Notes: a model not told the origin generated them from the letters alone. A stretch of DNA of 64,000 nucleotides from JAIVJM01 sp963816985 (GCA_963816985.1 CAWFMF010000004.1:62001-126000); one strand, 5' to 3'. Positions 26,230 to 34,934 are shown, counted from the stretch's first letter. Program-made: numbers and translations.

Positions 26230-26682
26230 CTAAAGTCCGGCGGCCATCCGGTCGTTGAGGCTGAAGATGTAGTCCATCTCTTTGGTGACGGTGACGGGCG
26301 TGCCGCGCTCCGTCGCCGGGATGAACCTCGCCCGCCAAGCGACCTTCTCGGCCTCCTCGGTCAGACCGTAGGGCAGGCGGAGGACGGGCACGACTTCCTT
26401 AATCTCGCCGTCCGCGCCGAACGTCACGCGCAAGCGCACCGTGCCCGTGATGCCCTTCGCCCAAGCCTCTTTCGTGTAGCGCGTGTTCGGCTCGAAGGTG
26501 TGGACGACCGGCGTCGTCGTTTTGCAAGACCTGTACCTGTGGCCGTGCTCGAAGCCGGAGCCGCTCAAGACGAATGCCGCCCGATGAGGCGTGCGCGTCT
26601 TGAAGAGGCCCGCGAAGCCGCCGAGCCCGACGCCGATGATGAAGGTCAGAGTGAACGGCAAGATTCTTTTGAGGTACTGCAT
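26230..26682 (-). CDS. Membrane-anchored TonB C-terminal-domain protein
   Basis: About 150 residues. N-terminal membrane segment (ILPFTLTFIIGVGLGGFAGLF), a basic and polar stretch, then a TonB_C-like domain: NTRYTKEAWAKGITGTVRLRVTFGADGEIKEVVPVLRLPYGLTEEA in pieces, with WRARFIPATERGTPVTV. This matches the short TonB-domain proteins common in Acidobacteriota, where it is often not tied to a receptor. It sits between rex and the aldolase (stop and aldolase start adjacent), so it is co-transcribed. Its role in a microcompartment operon is unexplained. ATG 26682 is preferred over GTG 26688. Confidence 0.82.
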   Translation of the reverse strand: MQYLKRILPFTLTFIIGVGLGGFAGLFKTRTPHRAAFVLSGSGFEHGHRYRSCKTTTPVVHTFEPNTRYTKEAWAKGITGTVRLRVTFGADGEIKEVVPVLRLPYGLTEEAEKVAWRARFIPATERGTPVTVTKEMDYIFSLNDRMAAGL

Positions 26683-26706
26683 GGTCACGGCCTTGACTCC
26701 TTGTCT

Positions 26707-27420
26707 TTAACTGAGCAACTCCTGTTCGTCGCGCTGCGCGATCTCTTCGTAGGGGAGAATGCTGCGCGGGTTCGTGACGCAGGTGATCTGCGGGCGCGCC
26801 AGAAAATATGAGAGAGACTCCAACGAAATCGTCAGGTCAACGTTCTTCACCTTGACGCCGAGCCGCGCGTGCAAACGCACGGGGGCGAAGTTCAAAACGG
26901 CCTTAATCCCCGCCGACATCACCTGATTGAGCACCCTCTGCGCGACGCGCGCGGGGACGGCGATGACGGCCACATCCACCTGCTCGTCGCGCACCACGCG
27001 CGCGAGCTTGCGCACGTCGTGGACTTTGACCTGCGCCTCGCCGACGTGGCGGCCCACCTTCTCGCGGTCGTTGTCGAAGAGCGCGACGACCGTGAAGTTC
27101 GAGGCCGTGAAGCCGTTGTAGTTGGCGAGCGCAGTGCCGAGGTTGCCCGCGCCGACGATGCCGACGCGGTGCGCGTTGTCGAGGCCGAGAATCTGCGTCA
27201 GATGCCGGCGCAGCTCGTCCACCGAGTAGCCGACGCCGCGCACGCCGAACTCGCCGAAGTAGGCGAGGTCTTTGCGAATCTGCGCCGAGTTCATGTTGAA
27301 CTGGTCGGCCAGCGCCTGCGAAGAGATGGTCTTAATCCCCGCCGCCGCCAGCAGGTTCAGGCAGCGCAGGTAGACGCTCAGACGGTTCGTCGTCAGTTCA
27401 GAGATTTTCTCCGATTTCAT
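26707..27420 (-). CDS. rex: Redox-sensing transcriptional repressor Rex
   Basis: Dimeric repressor that releases DNA when NADH binds, linking transcription to the NADH/NAD+ ratio. 237 residues. The winged-helix domain is about 1-80 (ISSQALADQFNMNSAQIRKDLAYFGEFGVRG in parts; RKDL..FG is the Rex hallmark). The Rossmann domain has GIVGAGNLGTALANY (GxGxxG at 90-95) and a C-terminal domain-swap helix (SLESLSYFLARP). ATG 27420 has AAGGA six bases upstream. It is first in an operon with TonB_C, aldolase and shell genes. An NADH-controlled microcompartment would be logical, because cargo dehydrogenases cycle NAD. No clear TTGTGAA..TTCACAA operator was found in 27421-27574. Confidence 0.97.
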   Translation of the reverse strand: MKSEKISELTTNRLSVYLRCLNLLAAAGIKTISSQALADQFNMNSAQIRKDLAYFGEFGVRGVGYSVDELRRHLTQILGLDNAHRVGIVGAGNLGTALANYNGFTASNFTVVALFDNDREKVGRHVGEAQVKVHDVRKLARVVRDEQVDVAVIAVPARVAQRVLNQVMSAGIKAVLNFAPVRLHARLGVKVKNVDLTISLESLSYFLARPQITCVTNPRSILPYEEIAQRDEQELLS

Positions 27421-27574
27421 CCAGTTCCTTTTCTCTGGGGAGCCGACACCCAGTATAACCCCACGACGCCCGCCGCGAAAAGACAGCCGCGCGCGGGGGC
27501 GACTCTTCGGCGTGAATCATGCGCCATTTCCTTCGGCGTTGCTGTAAAATTTGGGAGAAGGAGAATCTTTAAAC

Positions 27575-28345
27575 TTGAGTACGACGCTCACGGACGAGCA
27601 GCTCGCGGAGTACGGGCGGAAAGGTTACTTGACGCTGCGCGGCGTCTTCGGCGCGGACGAGACGGAAGTGTGGGCGGCGGAGTGCAAGCGGCTTTTGGGG
27701 CTCGGCCTCGCGCACGAGCACAACATCCGCACCGTGCCGCACTACATCACGAAGACGCTCTGGATAGTTGACCGCTTCGACCCCGTGATAGACATCTCGC
27801 CCGTCTTCAAAGCCTTGACCGAAGACGAGCGCGTGCGTGCGCCCTTGCGCGACATCTGCGGCGGCGGCGACGTGTCGCTCTTCAAAGACAGGCTCATCTA
27901 CAAGATGGTCGGGATGCGCGGCTACCCGATTCATCAGGACTATTCGTGGTGGCAGTTGTTCCCGAAGGAGCTGGTCAACGTGATGATTGCGATTGACGGC
28001 GCGGACGCCGCGAACGGCGCGGTCGAGCTGTTCCCCGGCTATCAGAACCGGCTGCTCTCGACGCCCGGCGAGATGCGCCACATGAACGAGGAGGAGGCGC
28101 GGCAGATAGATTTCGGAAGCGGCGAACTCGTCGAGACGAGGCCCGGCAACCTCGTCATCTTCCATTCGCTGACGCCGCACCGCAGCGGCCCGAACACCTC
28201 GAACCGTCTCCGGCGACAGTTCTACCTCACCTACTCGCCCGCCGCGCACGGCGACCTCTACGCGGAACAGCTCCGCCTCCTCAAAGAGGGGCGCGCGAGC
28301 CGCCGCATCCCCGAAGCGGTCAAAGACCGTCTCTTCTTCCGCTGA
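27575..28345 (+). CDS. Phytanoyl-CoA dioxygenase (PhyH) family Fe(II)/2-oxoglutarate oxygenase
   Basis: About 256 residues, double-stranded beta-helix oxygenase. Iron ligands fit HQD in GYPIHQDYSWW and the distal His in HSLTPHRSGPN. The Arg in RLRRQFYLTYSP would hold 2-oxoglutarate. The N-terminus LTDEQLAEYGRKGYLTLRGVF is typical of PhyH-like proteins. I choose TTG 27575 (AAGGAG 11 bases upstream); an in-frame TTG at 27551 is also possible. It is divergent from rex. The substrate is unknown; family members hydroxylate lipids, amino acids or natural-product intermediates. Confidence 0.87.
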   Translation: MSTTLTDEQLAEYGRKGYLTLRGVFGADETEVWAAECKRLLGLGLAHEHNIRTVPHYITKTLWIVDRFDPVIDISPVFKALTEDERVRAPLRDICGGGDVSLFKDRLIYKMVGMRGYPIHQDYSWWQLFPKELVNVMIAIDGADAANGAVELFPGYQNRLLSTPGEMRHMNEEEARQIDFGSGELVETRPGNLVIFHSLTPHRSGPNTSNRLRRQFYLTYSPAAHGDLYAEQLRLLKEGRASRRIPEAVKDRLFFR

Positions 28346-28402
28346 AGGCGAGGATGAAGCAAAAGCTTAGGCACAGTTTCAAAACTTCAATGCGGATAAA
28401 AC

Positions 28403-28498
28403 TGTAGGGGCAGGGCTTGTCCCTGCCCGCTACTCCGGTACAATTCAACTTGAGATTAACTAAAGCGGCGCGGGCCGCGGACTTGCCCTGCCCCTACA
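28403..28498. repeat. GC-rich palindrome, TGTAGGGGCAGGGCTTGTCCC family (copy 1)
   Basis: Left arm 28403-28430, right arm 28470-28498. The outer TGTAGGGGCAGGGC pairs fully, the inner GTCCCTGCCCGC only partly. Each arm is itself partly self-complementary (CAGGGC..GCCCTG). The second copy at 32662-32737 is perfect. It lies between the PhyH gene and the next secreted protein; no gene is present in 28346-28536. Confidence 0.9.
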
Positions 28499-28536
28499 AT
28501 TTTGTCCGACACTCTTAACCGTCGGTGACGAAAGCG

Positions 28537-29241
28537 ATGAACAAACTTCTCCTGCTCCTCCTGCTCGCCTTGTGCGTCGCGCCGTGCGCGCTCGCGCAAG
28601 ACACAGCGTCCGGCAACCCCGCGCACTTCTGCCGCAACGGCGCGTTCCCCGGCGACGGCGGCGACTTCCGCACGGCGCGCGTCGTCGGCGCGAAGGGCTC
28701 GCGCGCATACTTCCACGGCGACGAAGAGGGCTGCCCCGGCGCGAAGTGCCGGACGAAGGCTTACGTCATTCCGGGCGACGAGGTTGTAGTCTCGCGCAGC
28801 TTCGGCGACTGGCTGTGCGCGTGGTATCAACCGCCCAAAGGGAGCGAGACCGTCGGCTGGATTCCCGCGCACCAGTTGTCCGTGGCGGAGACTTTGAAGA
28901 GACCTTCGCCCGCCGCCTGGCTCGGCACGTGGGAGTTTTACAGTCAGACTCTCAACATCAAACGCGACGCGAAGACCGGCATGCTCCGCGTCGAGGGCGA
29001 AGCCTTCTGGAAAGGCTTGGGCGACAACATCCACACGGGCGCGGTGAACGGCGAGGCGAGGCCCGAAGGCAACCTCCTCGTCATCGAGGACGACATCTGC
29101 CGCGCGACCTTGAGGCTCGTGGGCGACTCCCTCGTCGTCAGCGACAACTCCGACTGCGGCGGGATGAATGTCCGCTTCGATGGAGTCTACCGCCGCAAGC
29201 TCACGCGCCGCGCGCCGCCCCGCAGCCGCCGCAGTTCTTGA
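28537..29241 (+). CDS. Secreted protein with SH3-like N-terminal domain
   Basis: About 234 residues from ATG 28537 (an in-frame GTG at 28525 is possible). Signal peptide MNKLLLLLLLALCVAPCALA, cleaved before QDTAS. The mature part begins with a bacterial-SH3-like region: PGDEVVVSRSFGDWLCAWYQPPKGSETVGWIPAHQLS in pieces, with paired Cys. A second domain of lipocalin-like or calycin-like beta pattern follows (AAWLGTWEFYSQTLNIKRD, LLVIEDDICRATLRLVGDSLVVSDNSDCGG). Six Cys suggest disulphides outside the cytoplasm. The C-terminus is basic. Function unknown. Confidence 0.75.
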   Translation: MNKLLLLLLLALCVAPCALAQDTASGNPAHFCRNGAFPGDGGDFRTARVVGAKGSRAYFHGDEEGCPGAKCRTKAYVIPGDEVVVSRSFGDWLCAWYQPPKGSETVGWIPAHQLSVAETLKRPSPAAWLGTWEFYSQTLNIKRDAKTGMLRVEGEAFWKGLGDNIHTGAVNGEARPEGNLLVIEDDICRATLRLVGDSLVVSDNSDCGGMNVRFDGVYRRKLTRRAPPRSRRSS

Positions 29242-29260
29242 AGTCCCTCCGGCCTCTTTT

Positions 29261-29300
29261 AGAGCGGGCTTGACCTCACCGCAAACCCTTCGCCCGCTCT
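29261..29300 (+). terminator. Possible terminator hairpin
   Basis: AGAGCGGGC (29261-29269) pairs with GCCCGCTCT (29292-29300), 22-nt loop, followed by CTAAACTATAAAG without a good T-run. It lies 20 bp after the upstream secreted-protein gene. Weak call. The remainder of 29242-29458 shows only the strong AAGGAGGGG ribosome site of the next gene. Confidence 0.4.
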
Positions 29301-29458
29301 CTAAACTATAAAGTCTACTCGCGTAGGAAAAGGTATCTCGACCTCTTCCCCGCCCTCAAAATCCTTGATTTATTCTCCCCGCGACACTGCGGAACGGGGC
29401 TTGCATTTATCCCCGTCGGAATCATTGTGATTCCCGGTCTCGACTTAAGGAGGGGACA

Positions 29459-30583
29459 ATGGGAGCAAGTTTTTATCAGCGTTTGGCCTTCTCGGCTATC
29501 ATCGGCGCGGCGTCGCTCGTCGGGGCGGGCGTCGTGCCCACATACGCTCAGCGGCAACGCCCGGAGCGACAAGAGGAACGTCAGGAAGAACGCCAGCAGC
29601 GGCAGGAGCAGCGACAGGCGGAGCGGACTGCGCGACGGCAGGAGCAGGGGCAGGCGCGCGAGCAGCGACAGGCCCATCAGCAAGCCCAGCAACAGCAGCA
29701 GGAAGCCCAACGCCAGCAGCGGCAGACTGAGCAGCGCCAGCAGCAGGACTCGCGCTGGCAGCAGCGTCGTCAGGCACAGCAGCAGCAACAGCAGCAACAA
29801 CAGACGCAGCAGCCGACGATGCGCATCGAGGGTCGCGGCAGTCAGCAGCGACAGCAGCAGCAACAGCGCGTCGAGCAGCAACGCCAGCAACAGCAGCAGT
29901 GGGAAGCCCAGCAGCAGCAGCGGCGCGTTGAGCAGCAACGTCAGCAGCAACAGCGTGTCGAGCAACAGCGGCAGCAGGGGCGCGGCTGGGAGCAGCAGCG
30001 CAACAACACGCAGCAGCGACAGCAGCAGCATATTTGGCGACAGCAGCAGGAGCAGCGTCAGGCGCAGTACCGACAGATGCAGCAGCAGCGCGCGTGGCAG
30101 TTGCGCCAGCAGCAGTTAGACCAGCAGCGTCGGCGCGCGCAGTGGCTCTACCAGCAGCGTTATCAGGAGCGCCTGCGCCGCGACCAGCAGCGACTTGAGA
30201 GCTGGCGTTACAACGACTACGGTTCGTCCAACTATCGCTACAACCGTGGCGGCAGGTACTACGAGACGAACCAGTACGGCGCGCAGCAGCTTCGTCAGGC
30301 CGTCAACGTCGGCTACGAGGAAGGCTACCGCGCCGGGCAGGCGGATCGTCAGGACGGCTGGCGCGCCAGCTATCAGGACTCCTACGCCTATCAGGACGCG
30401 ACCTACGGCTACGACGGCTACTACGTCAACCTCGGCGAGTACCAGCACTACTTCCGCGAGGGCTTCCGTCGCGGCTACGAAGACGGCTACTACAGCCGCT
30501 CGCAGTACGGTCGGAACTCGAACGGCGCAATCAGTATCCTCGGAGCCATCCTCGGCCAAATCCTCAACTTCCAGTCCTTCTAA
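29459..30583 (+). CDS. Secreted Gln/Arg-rich low-complexity protein
   Basis: 374 residues. Signal peptide about 1-30 (FSAIIGAASLVGAGVVPTYAQ). From 31 to about 250 the chain is almost only Gln, Arg and Glu, with runs of up to nine Gln and repeated RVEQQRQQQQ units, predicted as long helix or coiled coil. The C-terminal ~110 residues are Tyr/Gly/Asp/Arg-rich with EGYRAGQADRQDGWRASYQDS and a related REGFRRGYEDGYYS. GYxxGxxxG motifs of this kind are seen in other acidobacterial secreted proteins. It ends with a hydrophobic ISILGAILGQILNF. An excellent ribosome site (AAGGAGGGG) suggests high expression. Function unknown; a surface, matrix or nucleic-acid-binding role is possible. Confidence 0.85.
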   Translation: MGASFYQRLAFSAIIGAASLVGAGVVPTYAQRQRPERQEERQEERQQRQEQRQAERTARRQEQGQAREQRQAHQQAQQQQQEAQRQQRQTEQRQQQDSRWQQRRQAQQQQQQQQQTQQPTMRIEGRGSQQRQQQQQRVEQQRQQQQQWEAQQQQRRVEQQRQQQQRVEQQRQQGRGWEQQRNNTQQRQQQHIWRQQQEQRQAQYRQMQQQRAWQLRQQQLDQQRRRAQWLYQQRYQERLRRDQQRLESWRYNDYGSSNYRYNRGGRYYETNQYGAQQLRQAVNVGYEEGYRAGQADRQDGWRASYQDSYAYQDATYGYDGYYVNLGEYQHYFREGFRRGYEDGYYSRSQYGRNSNGAISILGAILGQILNFQSF

Positions 30584-30606
30584 AGAAGCGACTGCGCGAC
30601 AGACGA

Positions 30607-30650
30607 CGACCGGGCTCATGCGACTGTTCAAAGTCGCATGAGCCCGGTCG
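30607..30650 (+). terminator. Rho-independent terminator after the Gln-rich gene
   Basis: Perfect 19-bp stem (30607-30625 with 30632-30650), loop GTTCAA, then CTTTCATTCTC. It starts 24 bp after the stop codon. Confidence 0.8.
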
Positions 30651-30663
30651 CTTTCATTCTCAC

Positions 30664-30732
30664 TTACGCCTTCAGACCTATCCCGCGATTGGCCCCGGTG
30701 ACGAGCGCCGCGCTTTTCGTGTCGTCCTTCAT
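30664..30732 (-). pseudogene. 5' remnant of a short-chain dehydrogenase/reductase gene
   Basis: On the minus strand an ATG at 30732 with AGGTGA five bases upstream opens a 22-codon frame with ALVTGANRGIG, the TGxxxGIG cofactor motif that begins SDR proteins, then stops (TAA) after GLKA. Nothing beyond resembles an SDR; the terminator of the Gln-rich gene occupies the place of the body. This reads as a deletion remnant that kept its ribosome site and first beta-alpha unit. The rest of 30733-30863 holds no feature I can support apart from upstream sequence of ruvA. Confidence 0.7.
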
Positions 30733-30863
30733 AAACTCACCTCGTTTCCGCAGTCATCTTAGCAAGCCTCCCGGCGCGTTGCCGAACCCCGGCGCTTCAT
30801 CTAAAATCGCACTTGAAACAAGAGACGCTCCCGAAATCCCTTCTCTTCCGTCGGCACTGAAAA

Positions 30864-31484
30864 ATGATTGCACATCTGTCCGGCACACTCCTCGCCAAGC
30901 ACGCGACCAGTGTGATTCTCGACGTGGGCGGCGTCGGCTACGAGGTGACGATTCCCGTCACGACCTTCTACGGCATGGAGGACGTGGACGCCCAGGTCAA
31001 GCTCCGCATCTACACGCACGTCCGCGAAGACGCGCTCCACCTCTTCGGCTTCCGCACCGAGCGCGAGCGGCAGCTCTTCATGCTGCTCATCTCGGTCAGC
31101 GGCATCGGCCCCAAGTCCGGCATCGCGATGCTCTCCGGCATGAGCGCCGACGAGATCATCACGGCCATCCGCCAAACCAACCTCGCGCGCCTGACCTCGA
31201 TTCCGGGCGTCGGCAGGAAGACCGCCGAGCGGCTCTGCATCGAGCTGCGCGACAAGATGACCGCGCTCAGCAACCCCGCGCTCGACGAGGAGATCGCCGC
31301 CGGGGGAGCCGCCGCCCCTCCGAGCGAGGACGTGCTGCGCGAAGACACGCTCTCCGCGCTCGTCAACCTCGGCTACCAGAAGGCGTCCGCCGAGAAGGCG
31401 CTCTCGCAGGCCATGAGCGAAGGCGGCGACATCTCCGTCGAACTCCTCCTGCGCCGCAGCCTCCGACACCTCTCGAAAGGCTGA
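30864..31484 (+). CDS. ruvA: Holliday junction branch-migration protein RuvA
   Basis: Tetramer that binds four-way junctions and loads the RuvB motor. 206 residues. Domain I is an OB fold (MIAHLSGTLLAKHATSVILDVGGVGYEV). Domain II has two HhH motifs (SVSGIGPKSGIAML and SIPGVGRKTAERLCIEL). An acidic Ala/Gly/Pro linker leads to the C-terminal three-helix domain III (LSALVNLGYQKASAEKAL). Its stop codon is also the first three bases of the hairpin separating it from ruvB. Confidence 0.98.
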   Translation: MIAHLSGTLLAKHATSVILDVGGVGYEVTIPVTTFYGMEDVDAQVKLRIYTHVREDALHLFGFRTERERQLFMLLISVSGIGPKSGIAMLSGMSADEIITAIRQTNLARLTSIPGVGRKTAERLCIELRDKMTALSNPALDEEIAAGGAAAPPSEDVLREDTLSALVNLGYQKASAEKALSQAMSEGGDISVELLLRRSLRHLSKG

Positions 31485-31559
31485 AGTCAGAACGCTGAAC
31501 GCTGAACTGGAAGAAGAAAGGCTTTTGTTTTTAGTTCAGCGTTCAGCGTTCTGACTTCA
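31482..31559. repeat. Perfect hairpin between ruvA and ruvB, AGTCAGAACGCTGAAC words
   Basis: Arms 31482-31508 and 31533-31559 are a perfect 27-nt inverted repeat around a 24-nt loop. The first three bases are the ruvA stop codon TGA, and the right arm ends 11 bp before ruvB. The loop GGAAGAAGAAAGGC...TTGTTTTT resembles the loops at 35884-35907 and 47-64. Confidence 0.93.
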
Positions 31560-31570
31560 TCGTTTGCTTT

Positions 31571-32622
31571 ATGGAACTTGATCCCGTCAGCGTCCGCGAG
31601 GGAAACGCGGTGGACGACGAGAAGCAATTCGAGCTTTCTCTCCGGCCCACGCGGCTCGGCGAGTACATCGGCCAGAAGAAGGCGACGGAGAACCTCTCGG
31701 TCTTCATCCGCGCCGCCCTGAAGCGCCGCGAGGCGCTCGACCATGTGCTCTTGACCGGCCCGCCGGGACTCGGCAAGACGACCCTCGCCAACATCGTCGC
31801 CAACGAGATGAGCGCCGAGCTGCGCTCGACCGCCGGGCCGGTCATCGAGAAGCCCGGCGACCTCGCCGCCCTCCTCACCAACCTGCAAGAGGGCGACGTG
31901 CTCTTCATTGACGAGATACACCGCCTCAACCCGGCCATCGAAGAAGTTTTATATCCCGCGATGGAGGACTACCAGCTCGACATCATGATCGGGCAAGGCA
32001 CGGCGGCGCGCTCCATCAAGTTGGATTTGCCGAAGTTCACTCTGGTCGGCGCGACGACGCGGGCCGGGCTCATCACCGCCCCCTCCGGGGCCGCTTCGGC
32101 ATCGTCTTCCATCTCAACTTCTACACCTACGACGAGCTTGAATTAATCGTCCGCCGCTCCGCCGACATCCTCGGCACGGCGATAGACCGCGACGGCGCGC
32201 GCGAGATTGCGCGGCGCGCTCGCGGCACTCCGCGCATCGCGAATCGTCTGCTCCGGCGCGTCCGCGACTACGCCGAGGTCGAGTTCGACGGGCACATCAC
32301 GAAGGAGGTCGCCGACAACGCGCTCAACCGCATGGAGGTTGACACCTTCGGCCTCGACGAGATGGATCGCAAGATGCTCCTGATGATTATCCAGCAGCAT
32401 CAGGGCGGCCCCGTCGGCCTCAACCACATGTCCGCCGCGTTGCAGGAGGAGAAGGACTCCATCGAGGAGATTATCGAGCCGTACCTGATTCAAATCGGCT
32501 TCCTCAACCGCACGCCGCGCGGGCGGATGGCGACGCGCCTCGCCTACGAGCACTTCGGCCTCGCGCCGCCGCCGCAGTCAACGCTCATGCGCCCCGGACT
32601 CTTCGACGCCGAACAGTCTTGA
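31571..32622 (+). CDS. ruvB: Holliday junction helicase RuvB (frameshifted reading frame)
   Basis: AAA+ motor that drives branch migration on RuvA-bound junctions. About 350 residues when joined. Part 1 (31571 to about 32083) contains LRPTRLGEYIGQ, Walker A GPPGLGKTT, Walker B LFIDEIHRL and sensor 1 VGATTRAGLITAP. Part 2 continues in another frame with RGRFGIVFHLNFYT and the sensor 2 arginine region GTPRIANRLLRRVRDYAE, then the winged-helix end LNRTPRGRMATRLAYEHF. The break falls in a run of five C (32079-32083); one more C restores APLRGRFG. Because it is a homopolymer in a core gene with both halves intact, a sequence error is likely. Confidence 0.95.
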
Positions 32623-32661
32623 GTTAAGAGCGTGCGATAAAACTCTGGACGGGCAATGATT

Positions 32662-32737
32662 TTGTAGGGGCAGGGCTTGTCCCTGCCCGTGCCTTTCGTT
32701 AGCGTAAGACGGGCAGGGACAAGCCCTGCCCCTACAA
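32662..32737. repeat. GC-rich palindrome, TGTAGGGGCAGGGCTTGTCCC family (copy 2)
   Basis: Perfect 29-nt inverted repeat (32662-32690 with 32709-32737), 18-nt loop. It has the same vocabulary as 28403-28498, about 4.2 kb away. It lies 39 bp past ruvB and could terminate it. Confidence 0.93.
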
Positions 32738-32779
32738 TTATTCCGGTTTAATTGGACGCCCTAACATAAAGTGTAAGTT

Positions 32780-34807
32780 GTGAAGTCTCCACCTCGCCAA
32801 CTCCGAACCCACCTCGCCGCCGTGCTCTTCTGCGGCGCGTGCGTCGCCCTCGGCGCGTCGGCGCAAGAGCGGCCTGCAACGCGTAACTCTTCACCTCGCA
32901 CGCCCTCGAAGGAAACGAAACAGACTCCGCGCAAAGCCGACGCGAAGAAGGCGAAGGAGCGGCGCGAGCGGCAGCAGGCCGTCGCCGCGCTCCTCGAAGT
33001 CGCCGACGGCGCGCGCGCGCTCGAAGACCTCGAAGCGCGGGCAGACGTTCTGTCGCGCGCCGCCGACGCGCTCTGGCCCGCCGACGAGCCTTCGGCGCGC
33101 GCGGTCTTCCGCCGCGCGTGGGAGGCCGCGACCGCCGCCGACCTCGCCGACACGAAGCGGCGCGAAGATGAACTCCGCGCGAAGCGTCCGGACGGCCTCG
33201 CGCCTTCGGTCGCCGAGACGATGCGGGCTCGCTTCGCCGCGCTCGGCGTGTTGGCGCGGCGCGACGCGCGCATGGCCGAGAAGTTCCTCGGCGAGTTGAA
33301 GCCGACGGCGGCGGGCGATGAAAGCGACGCCGACGAAAACACTGCTGGCACGTCCGCGACGAACGAGAACGCGAGCGAGCGCCGGGAGGACGAGCGCACT
33401 CTGAGCCCGCGCGGCGCGCAGAGACTCCGGCTCGCGCTCGACCTCTTGGATCGCGGCGACCCGGCGCGGGCCGCGCAGGTGGCCGCCCCGCTCGTCGCCG
33501 AAGGCCCGAACCGCGAGTTCGTTTCCTTCCTCCTCAGACTCCGCACACGCGCCCCGCGCGAAGCCGACGCGCTCTACGTCCGACTCCTGCGCGGCGGGCT
33601 CGCGGCGGACGCGAACGACGTGCTCGTCCTCTCATCCTACGTCGTCTCGCCGCAGCTCATCATCACGGTCAGCCCGGACGCCTCGGTGCAGCTCAACCCG
33701 CAGTGGCACGGGAACGAAGAAGACGCCGAGGGCTTGAGCGTCCCTGCGAACGTGCGCCGCGCCTTCTTCGACACGGCGGCGGCGGTGCTCCTCCGGCCCG
33801 CCGGGCCGCAGGCGAACGAGCAAGCCGCGCTCGACGAAGCCTCGGCCCGCTTCTTCGCCGTGGGTCGTCTGCTCCCCTTCTTCGAGCGCGACGCGCCGCA
33901 GCACGCGCCCGCCTTGCGCGAGCGCATGGAAACGCTCGCCGCAGGCATCGAGGAGGCGCGACGCGACCGACTCTCGGCGCACATGCCGACCGAGAGCATG
34001 CGGACGAGGAATCCGTCCGACCCCTTAGAGAAATACATCGAAGAGCTGTCCGACCCGGTGAGCCGCGCCGAGCGTTTCGGGTTGCGCCTGCGCGCCGTCT
34101 CGGAGGCCGCGCGCCGTAAGCTCTGGGATAGGGCACGCAAGCTCGCCGACGGCATCGAGGACACGGACACGCGCCGCGAAGCCCTCGCGCTCATCGCCTC
34201 TTACCAGATTAAGTTTCTGGCCGAAGGCTTCGCCGACGACAAAGACGAGAACGACTTCGAGCGCGCCGCCGCCTTCGCGCGCGAGGCCGACGTGCTGCCG
34301 GCGGTGCGCGCGCGTGGGCTCGCGCAGGCCGCCGAGATGGCCGCGCGCAGGGGCAAACGCGAGCGCGCCTCGGAGCTGTTGGATGAGGCCGTCGGCTTCG
34401 CCCTCCGCGCCGACAAGGGCACGGGAGAGCGGCTCGACGTTCTGACCTTGCTGACCGCGCTGGCCGCGCGCCTCGACCCGTCGCGCGCGTGGGAACTGAT
34501 GCCGGAAGTCGTCCGCGCGGCCAACGCGTTAGGCGAAGCGACTCCGCCCTCGCCGGAGGCGGCGGACGCCGCCTTGCGCTCGGTGCTGGCCGACAACGGC
34601 GAACCGTCGAAAGAGATTTTCGACCCATTCCCCCCCGAAGAACTTTTTGCGACAATGGCCCGGAACGACTTCGCCCGCACGCTCGCGGAGGCGCGCGCAC
34701 TCACGGACGACGAGACGCGCGCCCTCGCGCTCATCGCCGCCGCCCGGCCCATCGCCGAGCGCAGCGCGAAGAGTCCGGGCGTCGCTTCGCGTTCGGAGAA
34801 GAATTAA
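32780..34807 (+). CDS. Large secreted all-helical protein, no recognised family
   Basis: 675 residues. Signal peptide about 1-28 (LAAVLFCGACVALGASA, then QERPA). A Lys/Arg/Thr-rich segment follows, then long stretches of Ala/Leu/Arg/Glu helix, in which helical-hairpin (TPR or SEL1-like) repeats are plausible: AVFRRAWEAATAADLADTKR, LDLLDRGDPARAAQVAAPLV, RGLAQAAEMAARRGKRERASELLDEA, ARTLAEARALTDDETRALALI. An acidic disordered insert lies near 175-205. Similar secreted helical proteins are common in Acidobacteriota. Function unknown. The start is uncertain within a few codons. Confidence 0.75.
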   Translation: MKSPPRQLRTHLAAVLFCGACVALGASAQERPATRNSSPRTPSKETKQTPRKADAKKAKERRERQQAVAALLEVADGARALEDLEARADVLSRAADALWPADEPSARAVFRRAWEAATAADLADTKRREDELRAKRPDGLAPSVAETMRARFAALGVLARRDARMAEKFLGELKPTAAGDESDADENTAGTSATNENASERREDERTLSPRGAQRLRLALDLLDRGDPARAAQVAAPLVAEGPNREFVSFLLRLRTRAPREADALYVRLLRGGLAADANDVLVLSSYVVSPQLIITVSPDASVQLNPQWHGNEEDAEGLSVPANVRRAFFDTAAAVLLRPAGPQANEQAALDEASARFFAVGRLLPFFERDAPQHAPALRERMETLAAGIEEARRDRLSAHMPTESMRTRNPSDPLEKYIEELSDPVSRAERFGLRLRAVSEAARRKLWDRARKLADGIEDTDTRREALALIASYQIKFLAEGFADDKDENDFERAAAFAREADVLPAVRARGLAQAAEMAARRGKRERASELLDEAVGFALRADKGTGERLDVLTLLTALAARLDPSRAWELMPEVVRAANALGEATPPSPEAADAALRSVLADNGEPSKEIFDPFPPEELFATMARNDFARTLAEARALTDDETRALALIAAARPIAERSAKSPGVASRSEKN

Positions 34808-34837
34808 CAGGGATGGACAGGATGAAGAAGAAAGTCA

Positions 34838-34914
34838 GAAGTCAGAAGTCAGAACGATGAACTACAATCAATTTGTCTTTCCGTTCATCGTTCATCGTTC
34901 TGACTTCTGACTTT
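34838..34914. repeat. Hairpin, AGTCAGAAGTCAGAACGATGAAC words
   Basis: Arms of about 24 nt (34839-34862 with 34890-34913) pair perfectly. An extra AGTCAGA word on the left and an extra ATCGTTC word on the right are unpaired, so the arms differ in word number. It lies between two unrelated plus-strand genes. Confidence 0.88.
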
Positions 34915-34934
34915 CTTTCTCCCGGCGTTTGCTA

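Noticed and set aside
27421..27574. Rex operator upstream of rex
   Set aside because: No inverted TTGTGAA/TTCACAA-like site could be found by eye; GCGTGAATCATGCG is too far from consensus.
31571..32622. Programmed ribosomal frameshift in ruvB or murD
   Set aside because: No slippery heptamer with a downstream stimulatory structure is evident; ruvB breaks at a simple C-run and other genes break similarly, so sequence error is simpler.
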